DNA of 64,000 bases from Providencia rettgeri (GTDB lineage Bacteria > Pseudomonadota > Gammaproteobacteria > Enterobacterales > Enterobacteriaceae): contig UGTZ01000001.1 of NCBI GenBank assembly GCA_900455085.1, positions 4,184,501 through 4,248,500 of the forward strand, read 5' to 3'. Below, piece after piece: positions 9,801-18,022 of the stretch. The notes below the pieces were generated by a model. That model ran no database searches and was not told the DNA's origin. It saw nothing but the letters and a program-made list of their open reading frames with translations. How positions within the stretch are numbered: the stretch's first letter is position 1; each line of letters begins with the position of its first letter. Made by a program: the position numbers and the translations under genes.

Positions 9801-10208
9801 ATGATGAAAAAATTACCTGTAATCGCTTTAGTTGCTGCACTCGCAAGTGCGCCTGTTTTCGCTGCAAATGGTGGATTTGATGGCCCAGGTGCTGCCACAA
9901 ATACAACGACTCAAACGACTCAAACGGGTGGTTTCATCGGCCCAAATAGTGGGGAAATGACGGTCGCAAAAGCACTTGATATGTCAGATGATAGCTGGGT
10001 TATTTTACGTGGTAATATCGTTAAACAACTCGACAATAAACATTATGAGTTCACTGATGGTACTGGCACCATTAATTTAGAAATCAGTGAAAAGCGTTGG
10101 AACGGTATCAATGTAACGCCAAAAGACAAAGTTGAAATTCGCGGTAAAATTGATAAAGACTGGAATTCAAGAGAAGTCGAAGTTAAACAAATCCAAATCA
10201 TTAAATAA
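9801..10208 (+). CDS. ygiW: YgiW/YdeI-family periplasmic OB-fold (BOF) stress protein
   Basis: A small secreted protein with a Sec signal peptide ending VFA and a C-terminal BOF/OB-fold domain (DDSWVILRGNIVKQL through EIRGKIDKD). E. coli YgiW and YdeI are periplasmic stress-tolerance proteins, and YgiW is linked with QseBC signalling. The start at 9801 is chosen because GGAG is six bases upstream; ATG at 9804 is nearly as good. It is divergent from qseBC, the conserved arrangement. Confidence 0.88.
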   Translation: MMKKLPVIALVAALASAPVFAANGGFDGPGAATNTTTQTTQTGGFIGPNSGEMTVAKALDMSDDSWVILRGNIVKQLDNKHYEFTDGTGTINLEISEKRWNGINVTPKDKVEIRGKIDKDWNSREVEVKQIQIIK

Positions 10209-10222
10209 TTCACAGCTTTACA

Positions 10223-10250
10223 ATGGGATCTGCTTTAAAGTAGGTCCCAT
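10223..10250 (+). terminator. Probable terminator of ygiW
   Basis: ATGGGA-t-CTGCT pairs with AGTAG-g-TCCCAT around a short loop, just after the ygiW stop. The tail is only moderately T-rich. Confidence 0.5.
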
Positions 10251-10322
10251 CTAAATCCTATTTCATACAAAAATTAACAGTGTTAAATTAACAAAATCAT
10301 TTTTGCTTACTAAGGCTGATTA

Positions 10323-10911
10323 ATGACTGTAAAACTCCCCCAACATACGTAATATTCGAGAGAAACTGCTTTCAGACAATTGGTATATTTTAAGAAAATA
10401 TACTTATGAGTTACAACGACGAGACGGTAGTTGGCAACAACAAGAACGCGAAGTCTATGATAGAGGCAATGGTGCCGTTATTTTGTTATATAACAAAATA
10501 AAGAATAGCATTATATTAATTCGTCAATTTCGTATGCCAGTCTATATAAATGGCTATTCTAATTTTCTAATTGAAGCTGCCGCAGGTTTACTCGAAAACG
10601 CCTCACCAGAAACACGAATTATTGCTGAAGCCGAAGAAGAAACGGGTTTTAAAGTCGATAAAATTCAAAAAGTTTTTGAAGCCTTTATGAGCCCAGGCTC
10701 TGTCACCGAAAAACTCCACTTTTACATCGCTGAATACAGTGATAATAATCGTCAAAACGCGGGTGGTGGACTTAAGGATGAAGGCGAAGATATTGAAGTT
10801 TTAGAGTGGCCTTTCTCTAAAGCCATTGATGCGATTAAAACGGGAGAAATTGTTGATGGTAAAACCATCATGTTGATCCAATACCTCGCCCTAAATGCTA
10901 TTCTAAAATAG
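10323..10911 (+). CDS. nudK: NudK-type Nudix GDP-mannose pyrophosphatase (frame broken near the 5' end)
   Basis: NudK hydrolyses GDP-mannose and related sugar nucleotides. The frame from ATG 10323 gives MTVKLPQHT and stops. Removing one C from the C5 run at 10337-10341 gives MTVKLPNIRNIREKLLSDN, which runs directly into REVYDRGNGA and the rest of the protein, matching E. coli NudK (191 aa). The Nudix box is GLLENASPETRIIAEAEEETG: the EEE metal-binding core is kept, but the usual first Glu is Ser and the Arg of REXXEE is Ala. The C-terminus keeps NAGGG-DE-EDIEVLEWPF. The lesion is probably a sequence error. Confidence 0.82.
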
Positions 10912-11230
10912 CTAATCCAGCTCTGATAGCTCATAATGATAAAATAAAGTCATAGTGAGCTTTCCTATTTTTTATCAATCATTAAACGAACGATAAAAAT
11001 AAAAACAATCGTAAAAAGATAATCAACTTTTATTATTTTATTCTTTTATTAAAAAATAAAACCATAATTCCAAGATAAAACATATTTCACTTTGACCTAT
11101 CCGCTAAAAAACCTTAAATTTAAATAATATTTAATTTTATTTATCATCATTTTAAGAGTCTTATTTTTGTATCCAATTAATATCAAATAATTGTTATACA
11201 CTACAATCGGTGATTAAGGAGCTAAATAAA
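10912..11230. other. AT-rich intergenic region between nudK and the cupin gene
   Basis: About 320 bp with no supportable coding frame. It is dominated by A/T runs. The AAGGAG ribosome-binding site of the downstream gene lies at its end; a TTATAC -10-like element near 11194 is the only promoter hint. Confidence 0.4.
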
Positions 11231-11620
11231 ATGATACGCTGCGTTCGTATGTGGACAGGAGAAGATGGAAATTCTCTATTTGAAGAAGGCACTCTTGAGC
11301 TCAATAATGTCACAGGAGGAGATAGCCAAACCTCTGCCATTGCAGCCAGTGAACTAACCTTCCGTGAAACAGTTTCCGGCGGTTCTTTTGATTGGCATCA
11401 AGACCCTGTTCCTCGTTATGTCATTACCCTTTCCGGCACTTTAGAATTCGAAACTAAAGATGGTTCTAAATTTATCATCAATCCTGGTGATATCTTACTT
11501 GCGCAAGATAATACAGGAACCGGCCATAAATGGCGGCTTATTGGTGATGAGCCATGGCGTCGTGCTTATGTTGTCTATCAAGAAGGTACCAATCTTAGCT
11601 TTACTCCAACAAAAAAATAG
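11231..11620 (+). CDS. Cupin-domain protein upstream of mqo
   Basis: A 129-residue single-domain cupin. The two cupin motifs are visible: G-FDWHQDPVPRYVITLSGTLEFE (with the metal-site His and a Glu) and the second motif around INPGDILLAQDNTGTGHKWR. Its substrate cannot be told from sequence. The start at 11231 is chosen because AAGGAG lies nine bases upstream; a GTG at 11210 is possible. It ends eight bases before mqo and is probably cotranscribed with it, which suggests a regulatory or metabolic link to malate oxidation (inference). Confidence 0.75.
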   Translation: MIRCVRMWTGEDGNSLFEEGTLELNNVTGGDSQTSAIAASELTFRETVSGGSFDWHQDPVPRYVITLSGTLEFETKDGSKFIINPGDILLAQDNTGTGHKWRLIGDEPWRRAYVVYQEGTNLSFTPTKK

Positions 11621-11628
11621 AGGCCATC

Positions 11629-13122
11629 ATGAATAAACCGATTGCTGAAAATGTCGATATTGCTCTCATCGGCGCAGGGATCATGAGTGCAACGCTTGGT
11701 ACATTTCTCAAAGAACTAGAGCCTTCGCTAACGATTGCTGTTTTTGAAAGGCTAAACGACTGTGCCCAAGAAAGCTCCCATCCGTGGAACAATGCGGGAA
11801 CAGGTCATGCCGCTAACTGTGAGATGAACTATACTCCACCAAACCCAGATGGTACGGTGGATATCAGTAAAGCGCTTGAAGTCAATACGGAGTTCGATCT
11901 CTCTCGCCAGCTTTGGTCTTATCTAGTCACCAAAGGTAAAATTAAAGATCCACGTGACTTTATTCACCCATGCCCACATATGAGCTTTGTTTGGGGTGAG
12001 GATAATGTAAAATTCTTAAAACAACGCTACCTACAGATGTCAGCTCACCACTGTTACCACAATATGGAATACAGTGATGATCCAAAACAGATCAACGAAT
12101 GGGCACCACTGATCATGGAAGGCCGTGATCCTAAAGAAGCGATTGCGGTTACCCGTGTTAATACTGGTGCTGATGTTGATTACGGTGCACTAACGCATTT
12201 ATTAATTGCACAATTAAGCGAACAATCCGGTTTTTCAATTCACTATAAACATGAAGTCATCGATGTTAAAAAGACCCCCGATGGCAGATGGAATATTGAA
12301 GTTAAAAATCTACTCACGCATGAAAAAACGATCACTTCCGCGAAGTTTGTGTTCGTTGGTGCAGGCGGGCGGGCAATCGAATTACTGCAGAAATCTGGGA
12401 TCCCTGAAGGAAAAGGGTATGGTGGATTCCCTGTTAGTGGTATCTGGTTGCGTTGTGATAACGAAGAAATTGCTTCTCGCCACCATGCTAAAGTTTATGG
12501 TAAAGCAGATAAAGGCTCACCACCAATGTCTGTTCCACACTTGGACACTCGCATTATTGGAGGTAAACGTTCTCTATTATTTGGGCCTTATGCCGGTTTT
12601 TCGAGTAAATTCCTTAAGCATGGCTCTTATTTAGACCTGTTTGAATCGGTTAAATTGAATAACATTGAACCAATGCTTGCGGTTGCGAAAGATAACTGGT
12701 CACTCGCAGAATATTTAGTAGGCCAAGTTCTGCAAACTTCTGCTCACCAATTTGCCATGTTGCAACAATTCTACCCAGAAGCACAGCATGAGGATTGGAA
12801 AGAGGTGGTTGCAGGGCAACGAGTACAAATTATTAAGCCTGACCATGATAAGAAAGGGGTTTTAGAATTTGGTACAGAACTGATTACCAGTGCGGATAAA
12901 TCATTTACTGTATTGATGGGCGCATCTCCGGGGGCCTCCACTGCGGCATTTATTGCACTAAATGTATTAAAAACCTGTTTTGATGACCAACTCAAAGCCG
13001 ATGGATGGGAAACACGTTTAAAAGATATCATTCCAACCTATGGGATTGATTTAAAAACGGATGCAAAAGCCTGTTTAGATATTCGTACAGCTACTGCCAA
13101 AGTGCTGAAACTAGATAATTAG
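11629..13122 (+). CDS. mqo: Malate:quinone oxidoreductase
   Basis: This FAD-dependent, membrane-peripheral enzyme oxidises malate to oxaloacetate and feeds electrons to quinones, bypassing NAD-linked malate dehydrogenase in the TCA cycle. The dinucleotide-binding motif LIGAGIMSATLG is at about residues 14-25. Family segments include the PWNNAGTGHAANCEMNYTP block, GADVDYGALT and a C-terminal LMGASPGASTAAF. At 497 residues it is a short-type Mqo (E. coli 548). Confidence 0.95.
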   Translation: MNKPIAENVDIALIGAGIMSATLGTFLKELEPSLTIAVFERLNDCAQESSHPWNNAGTGHAANCEMNYTPPNPDGTVDISKALEVNTEFDLSRQLWSYLVTKGKIKDPRDFIHPCPHMSFVWGEDNVKFLKQRYLQMSAHHCYHNMEYSDDPKQINEWAPLIMEGRDPKEAIAVTRVNTGADVDYGALTHLLIAQLSEQSGFSIHYKHEVIDVKKTPDGRWNIEVKNLLTHEKTITSAKFVFVGAGGRAIELLQKSGIPEGKGYGGFPVSGIWLRCDNEEIASRHHAKVYGKADKGSPPMSVPHLDTRIIGGKRSLLFGPYAGFSSKFLKHGSYLDLFESVKLNNIEPMLAVAKDNWSLAEYLVGQVLQTSAHQFAMLQQFYPEAQHEDWKEVVAGQRVQIIKPDHDKKGVLEFGTELITSADKSFTVLMGASPGASTAAFIALNVLKTCFDDQLKADGWETRLKDIIPTYGIDLKTDAKACLDIRTATAKVLKLDN

Positions 13123-13131
13123 TTATTAATT

Positions 13132-13156
13132 AGGTTGGGAAATCACTTCCCAACCT
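13132..13156. terminator. Bidirectional terminator between mqo and cysQ
   Basis: A perfect 10-bp stem (AGGTTGGGAA / TTCCCAACCT) with a 5-nt loop between two convergent genes, with a short T-run on the plus side. Confidence 0.7.
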
Positions 13157-13166
13157 TTACCAATAT

Positions 13167-13907
13167 TTAGAATAAAATGACCCGAAAACCTGGGTTCAAA
13201 AAGGATTCTCGCGGTGTGTAGTCTAACGTTTTTCCGTGCCAATCAACGACTTTCGCACCTGCACCAATGGCAACCGCATGACCCGCAGCAGTGTCCCAAA
13301 TATTCGTAGGCCCAAAACGTGGATAAAGCTGTGCTTTTCCTTCCGCAACCAAACAAAATTTGAGTGAAGAACCAATTTCTACTGTCGTGTGTTCACCCAT
13401 TTGTTTTAAATAATCCATTAATTCATTGTCTTGATGAGAACGGCTAATAACAATCACCGGAGGCTTAGCATCATTCACATGAATAAGTTGCTTGTGGCCA
13501 CCTTCTTCCTTCCAGGCTTGATTTCCTTCCGCATAATATAGCAACCCTTTCGCGGGGGCATATACCACCCCCATCGTTGGTACGCCATTCTCAATCAGTG
13601 CAATGTTAACCGTAAAATCCCCATTACGATTAATAAATTCTTTCGTTCCATCCAATGGGTCAATCAACCAATAACGTTGCCAATTCTGCCTGGTTGACCA
13701 CTGTGGAGGGTCTTCTTCAGACAGTTGAGGGATATCAGGGGCAATGCGAGCAAGGCCTGCTGTAATCACATTGTGGGCGGCAATATCAGCCTCGGTCACA
13801 GGCGAATTATCACTTTTATGTTCAACCTGTAAAGGTTCTTGCGCATTATAAGTTTCCATAATCGCATAACCCGCTTCTTGAGCTAATTCGCAAATTTGCT
13901 GTAGCAT
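13167..13907 (-). CDS. cysQ: 3'(2'),5'-bisphosphate nucleotidase CysQ
   Basis: CysQ removes the 3' phosphate of PAP and PAPS, preventing build-up of these sulfate-assimilation intermediates. It is an inositol-monophosphatase-fold, Mg-dependent, Li-sensitive enzyme. Metal-site motifs are SEED (63-66), DPLDGTKEF (83-91) and WDTAAGHAV. The start at ATG 13907 gives 246 residues, the same as E. coli, with AGAGG eight bases upstream; an in-frame GTG at 13916 would add three residues. Confidence 0.95.
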   Translation of the reverse strand: MLQQICELAQEAGYAIMETYNAQEPLQVEHKSDNSPVTEADIAAHNVITAGLARIAPDIPQLSEEDPPQWSTRQNWQRYWLIDPLDGTKEFINRNGDFTVNIALIENGVPTMGVVYAPAKGLLYYAEGNQAWKEEGGHKQLIHVNDAKPPVIVISRSHQDNELMDYLKQMGEHTTVEIGSSLKFCLVAEGKAQLYPRFGPTNIWDTAAGHAVAIGAGAKVVDWHGKTLDYTPRESFLNPGFRVILF

Positions 13908-13969
13908 ATTATTCACCTCTCTGATGACCCTTTATAGCAAGAGTAGCAATTGTGTGAAATTAACGCCAT

Positions 13970-14006
13970 AAAAAAAGCCCCAAAGTCCAAAGACAATGAG
14001 GCTTTT
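13970..14006 (-). terminator. Intrinsic terminator of fklB
   Basis: Read on the minus strand, AAAAAGCC...GGCTTTTTT forms a stem followed by a T-tract, about 25 nt after the fklB stop and before cysQ. Confidence 0.7.
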
Positions 14007-14031
14007 TAGCTGTGAACTGAATTAACAGAAA

Positions 14032-14652
14032 TTATAAAATTTCAAGTAATTCAACTTCAAATACTAATGTGCTGAATGGCGGGATTGATGCGCCTGCACC
14101 ACGCTCACCATAAGCTAATTGATGAGGAATATACAATTCCCATTTAGAACCAACTGGCATCAGAGTCAATGCTTCAATCCAACCAGGAATAACACCACTT
14201 ACAGGAAATTCTGCTGGCTGCCCACGCTGTACTGAGCTATCAAACACAGAACCATCAATTAAACGCCCTGTGTAGTGAACACGTACACGGTCTGAGCGGG
14301 ATGGGATAGCACCATCACCTTGGTTAATCACTGAAAATTGTAAGCCTGACTCAGTCGTTGAAACACCATCACGTTTTTGGTTTTCATCTAGGAATTTTTG
14401 GCCTTCTTCCGCTAATGCTGCCTGACGAGAGACACGGACAGCGTCGGCACGCTCATGCACTTCACGCAATGCTTTGTGCAGAGTTTCAACAGGTACCGAT
14501 GGCATATTGCCTTCTAAAGCATCAACGAGACCTGCTAGGATTGCATTTGGCACTAAACCTTCTAGCCCTGACTCTAATAATTGCTGCCCAACTTGTAGAC
14601 CTATGCCATAACTCGCTTGAGCTTCTACCGAATCGAAATTTTGGTTTGCCAT
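14032..14652 (-). CDS. fklB: FKBP-type peptidyl-prolyl isomerase FklB (FKBP22)
   Basis: FklB is a cytosolic dimeric prolyl isomerase. The N-terminal helical dimerisation region (ASYGIGLQVGQQL) is followed by the FKBP domain in the last 95 residues (RVHYTGRLIDGSVFDSS, FPVSGVIPGWIEAL, LAYGERGAGASIPP, FEVELLEIL). The start at 14652 (MANQNFDS) gives 206 residues, the E. coli length; the open frame extends further upstream but without conservation. It is divergent from ytfB. Confidence 0.95.
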   Translation of the reverse strand: MANQNFDSVEAQASYGIGLQVGQQLLESGLEGLVPNAILAGLVDALEGNMPSVPVETLHKALREVHERADAVRVSRQAALAEEGQKFLDENQKRDGVSTTESGLQFSVINQGDGAIPSRSDRVRVHYTGRLIDGSVFDSSVQRGQPAEFPVSGVIPGWIEALTLMPVGSKWELYIPHQLAYGERGAGASIPPFSTLVFEVELLEIL

Positions 14653-14870
14653 GAAAATACCCATATGATTTTGAGAAAAACCAAGAATAGCAGCCTCACC
14701 CTTATGGGTAAACCCAAACAATGAATCTAAAGAATAAAACTGATTGATTCCCGACAAATTTATTCAGTGTTCTCTGAAAAATTCAGCTAAACGCTAAAAA
14801 TGTCTAAAAAGGGTGCTAGTATGCGTATTAATACGGTCTAATTTACTCATTGCCTCATCAAGGAGGAGTG

Positions 14871-15470
14871 ATGTTTAAACTTTCAAAATTTCATCGCTAT
14901 GGTATTGCACTGCTCGCTCTAATTGTCGTGGTCGCTTTTTTTTGGCCTACAAGTGATAAATCCCCCAGCGATATTGTTCAAAACCAACCGATTGTCATTC
15001 CCCCACCCACTACCCCTGAGGTCATGCCTGAATCTACTATTACACCACCAGTACCAGAGCCAGTGCCGACACCTGAAGGTAATTCCCCACTTTTACCTAC
15101 TGAGCCTGAGATTATTCCAGAACCTATTGAGCCCACACCCAATGAGCCTCCAATAGTGACTTCACCAGAAAAAACGCCTGAGCCCAAAACCACTCGCCCT
15201 TCAACTAGCGAATGGCAAAACTACCGAGTTCAAAAAGGGAAGACTCTCGCACAACTGTTTCGTGATAATAACTTACAAGCCAATGACGCTTTTATTATGG
15301 CTCGCGTAGAAGGTGCAGAAAAACCACTGAGTAATTTACGTCAAGGGCAAAAAATTCGATTAAAAGCCAATGCAAAAGGGGAAGTTCAATTATTAGAAAC
15401 TACCGGTTCTGATGGAAAAACCTATAGCTTTGCGCGATTAAGCGATGGGAGTTATTACAGAACGCCTTAG
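14871..15470 (+). CDS. ytfB: YtfB, OapA/LysM-like cell-division-associated membrane protein
   Basis: A 199-residue bitopic protein: short cytoplasmic N-terminus, one TM helix (about 12-30), a long Pro/Glu/Thr-rich periplasmic linker (about 35-112) and a C-terminal OapA/LysM-like domain (from WQNYRVQKGKTLAQLFRDN to the end). E. coli YtfB localises to the division site and binds glycans through this domain. The start at 14871 has AAGGAGG upstream. It pairs divergently with fklB, as in E. coli. Confidence 0.88.
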   Translation: MFKLSKFHRYGIALLALIVVVAFFWPTSDKSPSDIVQNQPIVIPPPTTPEVMPESTITPPVPEPVPTPEGNSPLLPTEPEIIPEPIEPTPNEPPIVTSPEKTPEPKTTRPSTSEWQNYRVQKGKTLAQLFRDNNLQANDAFIMARVEGAEKPLSNLRQGQKIRLKANAKGEVQLLETTGSDGKTYSFARLSDGSYYRTP

Positions 15471-15518
15471 TATTAGTGCAAAAACGCTTGTGAAATAAAA
15501 AACAGATATCTAAAAAGC

Positions 15519-15548
15519 AAAAAACACCGGACTTAACCGGTGTTTTTT
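15519..15548. terminator. Strong bidirectional terminator between ytfB and rplI
   Basis: AAAAAACACCGG-acttaa-CCGGTGTTTTTT: a G+C stem flanked by A and T tracts on both sides, so it works for both convergent transcripts. Confidence 0.9.
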
Positions 15549-15592
15549 ATTTGCACCATGGATAACCCAATGATGCATATCATCATTATTGA

Positions 15593-16042
15593 TTACTCAG
15601 CAACGATGATAACGTTCAGCTCTGCGAAAACATCGCTGTGTAACTGGAAGTGAACTTCGTGGTCACCAGTAGTACGCAGAACGCCGTTTGGCAGACGAAC
15701 TTCGCTTTTCGCGATTTGAACGCCAGCCGCAGTAACTGCGTCAGCGATATCACGAGTACCGATTGAACCGAACAGTTTACCTTCGTCACCAGCTTTAGAA
15801 GCTAAAGTTACAGAACCCAGTGCAGTAACAGCTGCTGCACGAGCCTGTGCTGCTGCCAGAACGTCAGCTAATTTAGCTTCCAGTTCAGCGCGGCGAGCTT
15901 CGAAAAATTCAACGTTTTTCTTAGTTGCAGGAACAGCTTTGCCCTGTGGTACTAAGAAGTTACGAGCATAGCCCGATTTAACGTTAACTTGGTCACCCAG
16001 GCTACCTAGGTTAGCTACTTTATCAAGCAGAATAACTTGCAT
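15593..16042 (-). CDS. rplI: 50S ribosomal protein L9
   Basis: The protein has 149 residues, identical in length to E. coli L9. The N-terminal domain MQVILLDKVANLGSLGDQV and GYARNFLVP are the family signature; a long central helix and C-terminal rRNA-binding domain follow. It is the last gene of the rpsF-priB-rpsR-rplI operon, followed by a strong terminator. Confidence 0.98.
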   Translation of the reverse strand: MQVILLDKVANLGSLGDQVNVKSGYARNFLVPQGKAVPATKKNVEFFEARRAELEAKLADVLAAAQARAAAVTALGSVTLASKAGDEGKLFGSIGTRDIADAVTAAGVQIAKSEVRLPNGVLRTTGDHEVHFQLHSDVFAELNVIIVAE

Positions 16043-16080
16043 TACCTTATCCTCTATTAGTCGTTAATGGACTGTACCAA

Positions 16081-16630
<550 letters not shown>

Positions 16631-16638
16631 TTGCGCAA

Positions 16639-17114
<476 letters not shown>

Positions 17115-17132
17115 CTAAAAAATTGACGCGTA

Positions 17133-17161
17133 ATTATACCCATCCCTGAGATAAAACTCAA
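17133..17161 (-). promoter_or_regulatory. Sigma-70 promoter of the rpsF operon
   Basis: On the minus strand, TTGAGT-N17-TATAAT, with a perfect -10, lies about 100 nt upstream of rpsF, between it and rlmB. The transcript would include the S6:S18 leader structure. Confidence 0.8.
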
Positions 17162-17188
17162 GAGATGGATGCAATTTTACGCTAAATA

Positions 17189-17938
17189 TTATTTTTCTAC
17201 AGAAACGGATAAGCGCTGACGCACGGCTTCAAACAAGCAAACCCCTGTTGCTACAGAGACGTTCAATGATGACACAGAACCTGCCATTGGAATGCTAATT
17301 AACTCGTCACAATGCTCACGAGTTAAACGACGCATACCTTCACCTTCAGCTCCCATCACCAGAGCTATCGGGCCCGTTAACTTGCTTTGATATAAATTGT
17401 GGTCAGCTTCACCTGCCGTTCCCACAATCCATACATTGTATTCTTGTAGCAAGCGCAATGTCCTTGCTAGATTCGTCACACGAATAAGAGGAATATTTTC
17501 TGCCGCACCACAGGCCACTTTTTTCGCAGTTGCATTAAGCTGAGCGGATTTATCTTTAGGAACAATCACAGCATGAACACCTGCCGCATCAGCGCTACGT
17601 AAACATGCACCTAAGTTATGTGGGTCTGTCACGCCATCCAATACCAATAAAAATGGCGATGGTGTGCTCTCCAATAAATCAGGCAGGTCACCTTCTTGAT
17701 ATTGTTTACCTGGTAGTACTTTCGCAATGATGCCTTGGTGAACCGCACCTTCAGTTTGGCTATCCATCCATTGACGATTCGCCACTTGAACGACGACACC
17801 TAATGCTTCAATTTCATGCACCAACGGCATTAATCGGCGATCTTCACGACCTTTCAGAATATAGACTTCTTTGATGCGTTGCGGTGAACGCTCCAGTAAG
17901 GCTTTCACTGCGTGAATGCCATAAATCATTTCGCTCAT
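17189..17938 (-). CDS. rlmB: 23S rRNA (guanosine-2251-2'-O)-methyltransferase RlmB
   Basis: A SpoU/TrmD-fold (SPOUT) methyltransferase that modifies G2251 in the 23S P-loop. In 249 residues, the N-terminal substrate-binding domain is followed by the SpoU motifs DGVTDPHNLGACLRSADAAG, LVMGAEGEGMRRL and SIPMAGSVSSLNVSVATG. It ends the nsrR-rnr-rlmB operon, with an 84-nt gap from rnr. Confidence 0.96.
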   Translation of the reverse strand: MSEMIYGIHAVKALLERSPQRIKEVYILKGREDRRLMPLVHEIEALGVVVQVANRQWMDSQTEGAVHQGIIAKVLPGKQYQEGDLPDLLESTPSPFLLVLDGVTDPHNLGACLRSADAAGVHAVIVPKDKSAQLNATAKKVACGAAENIPLIRVTNLARTLRLLQEYNVWIVGTAGEADHNLYQSKLTGPIALVMGAEGEGMRRLTREHCDELISIPMAGSVSSLNVSVATGVCLFEAVRQRLSVSVEK

Positions 17939-18022
17939 AAATTTCTTATTTATATAAATAGTAAAGTGGCGCTAATACGCCACTTTGGTTAATAACGATG
18001 GTTAATCACTACAGCAATACCA

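Noticed and set aside
10323..10345. Programmed frameshifting in nudK at CCCCC
   Set aside because: No stimulatory structure or SD-like element is evident, and similar one-base lesions occur in many unrelated genes here, favouring sequence error.
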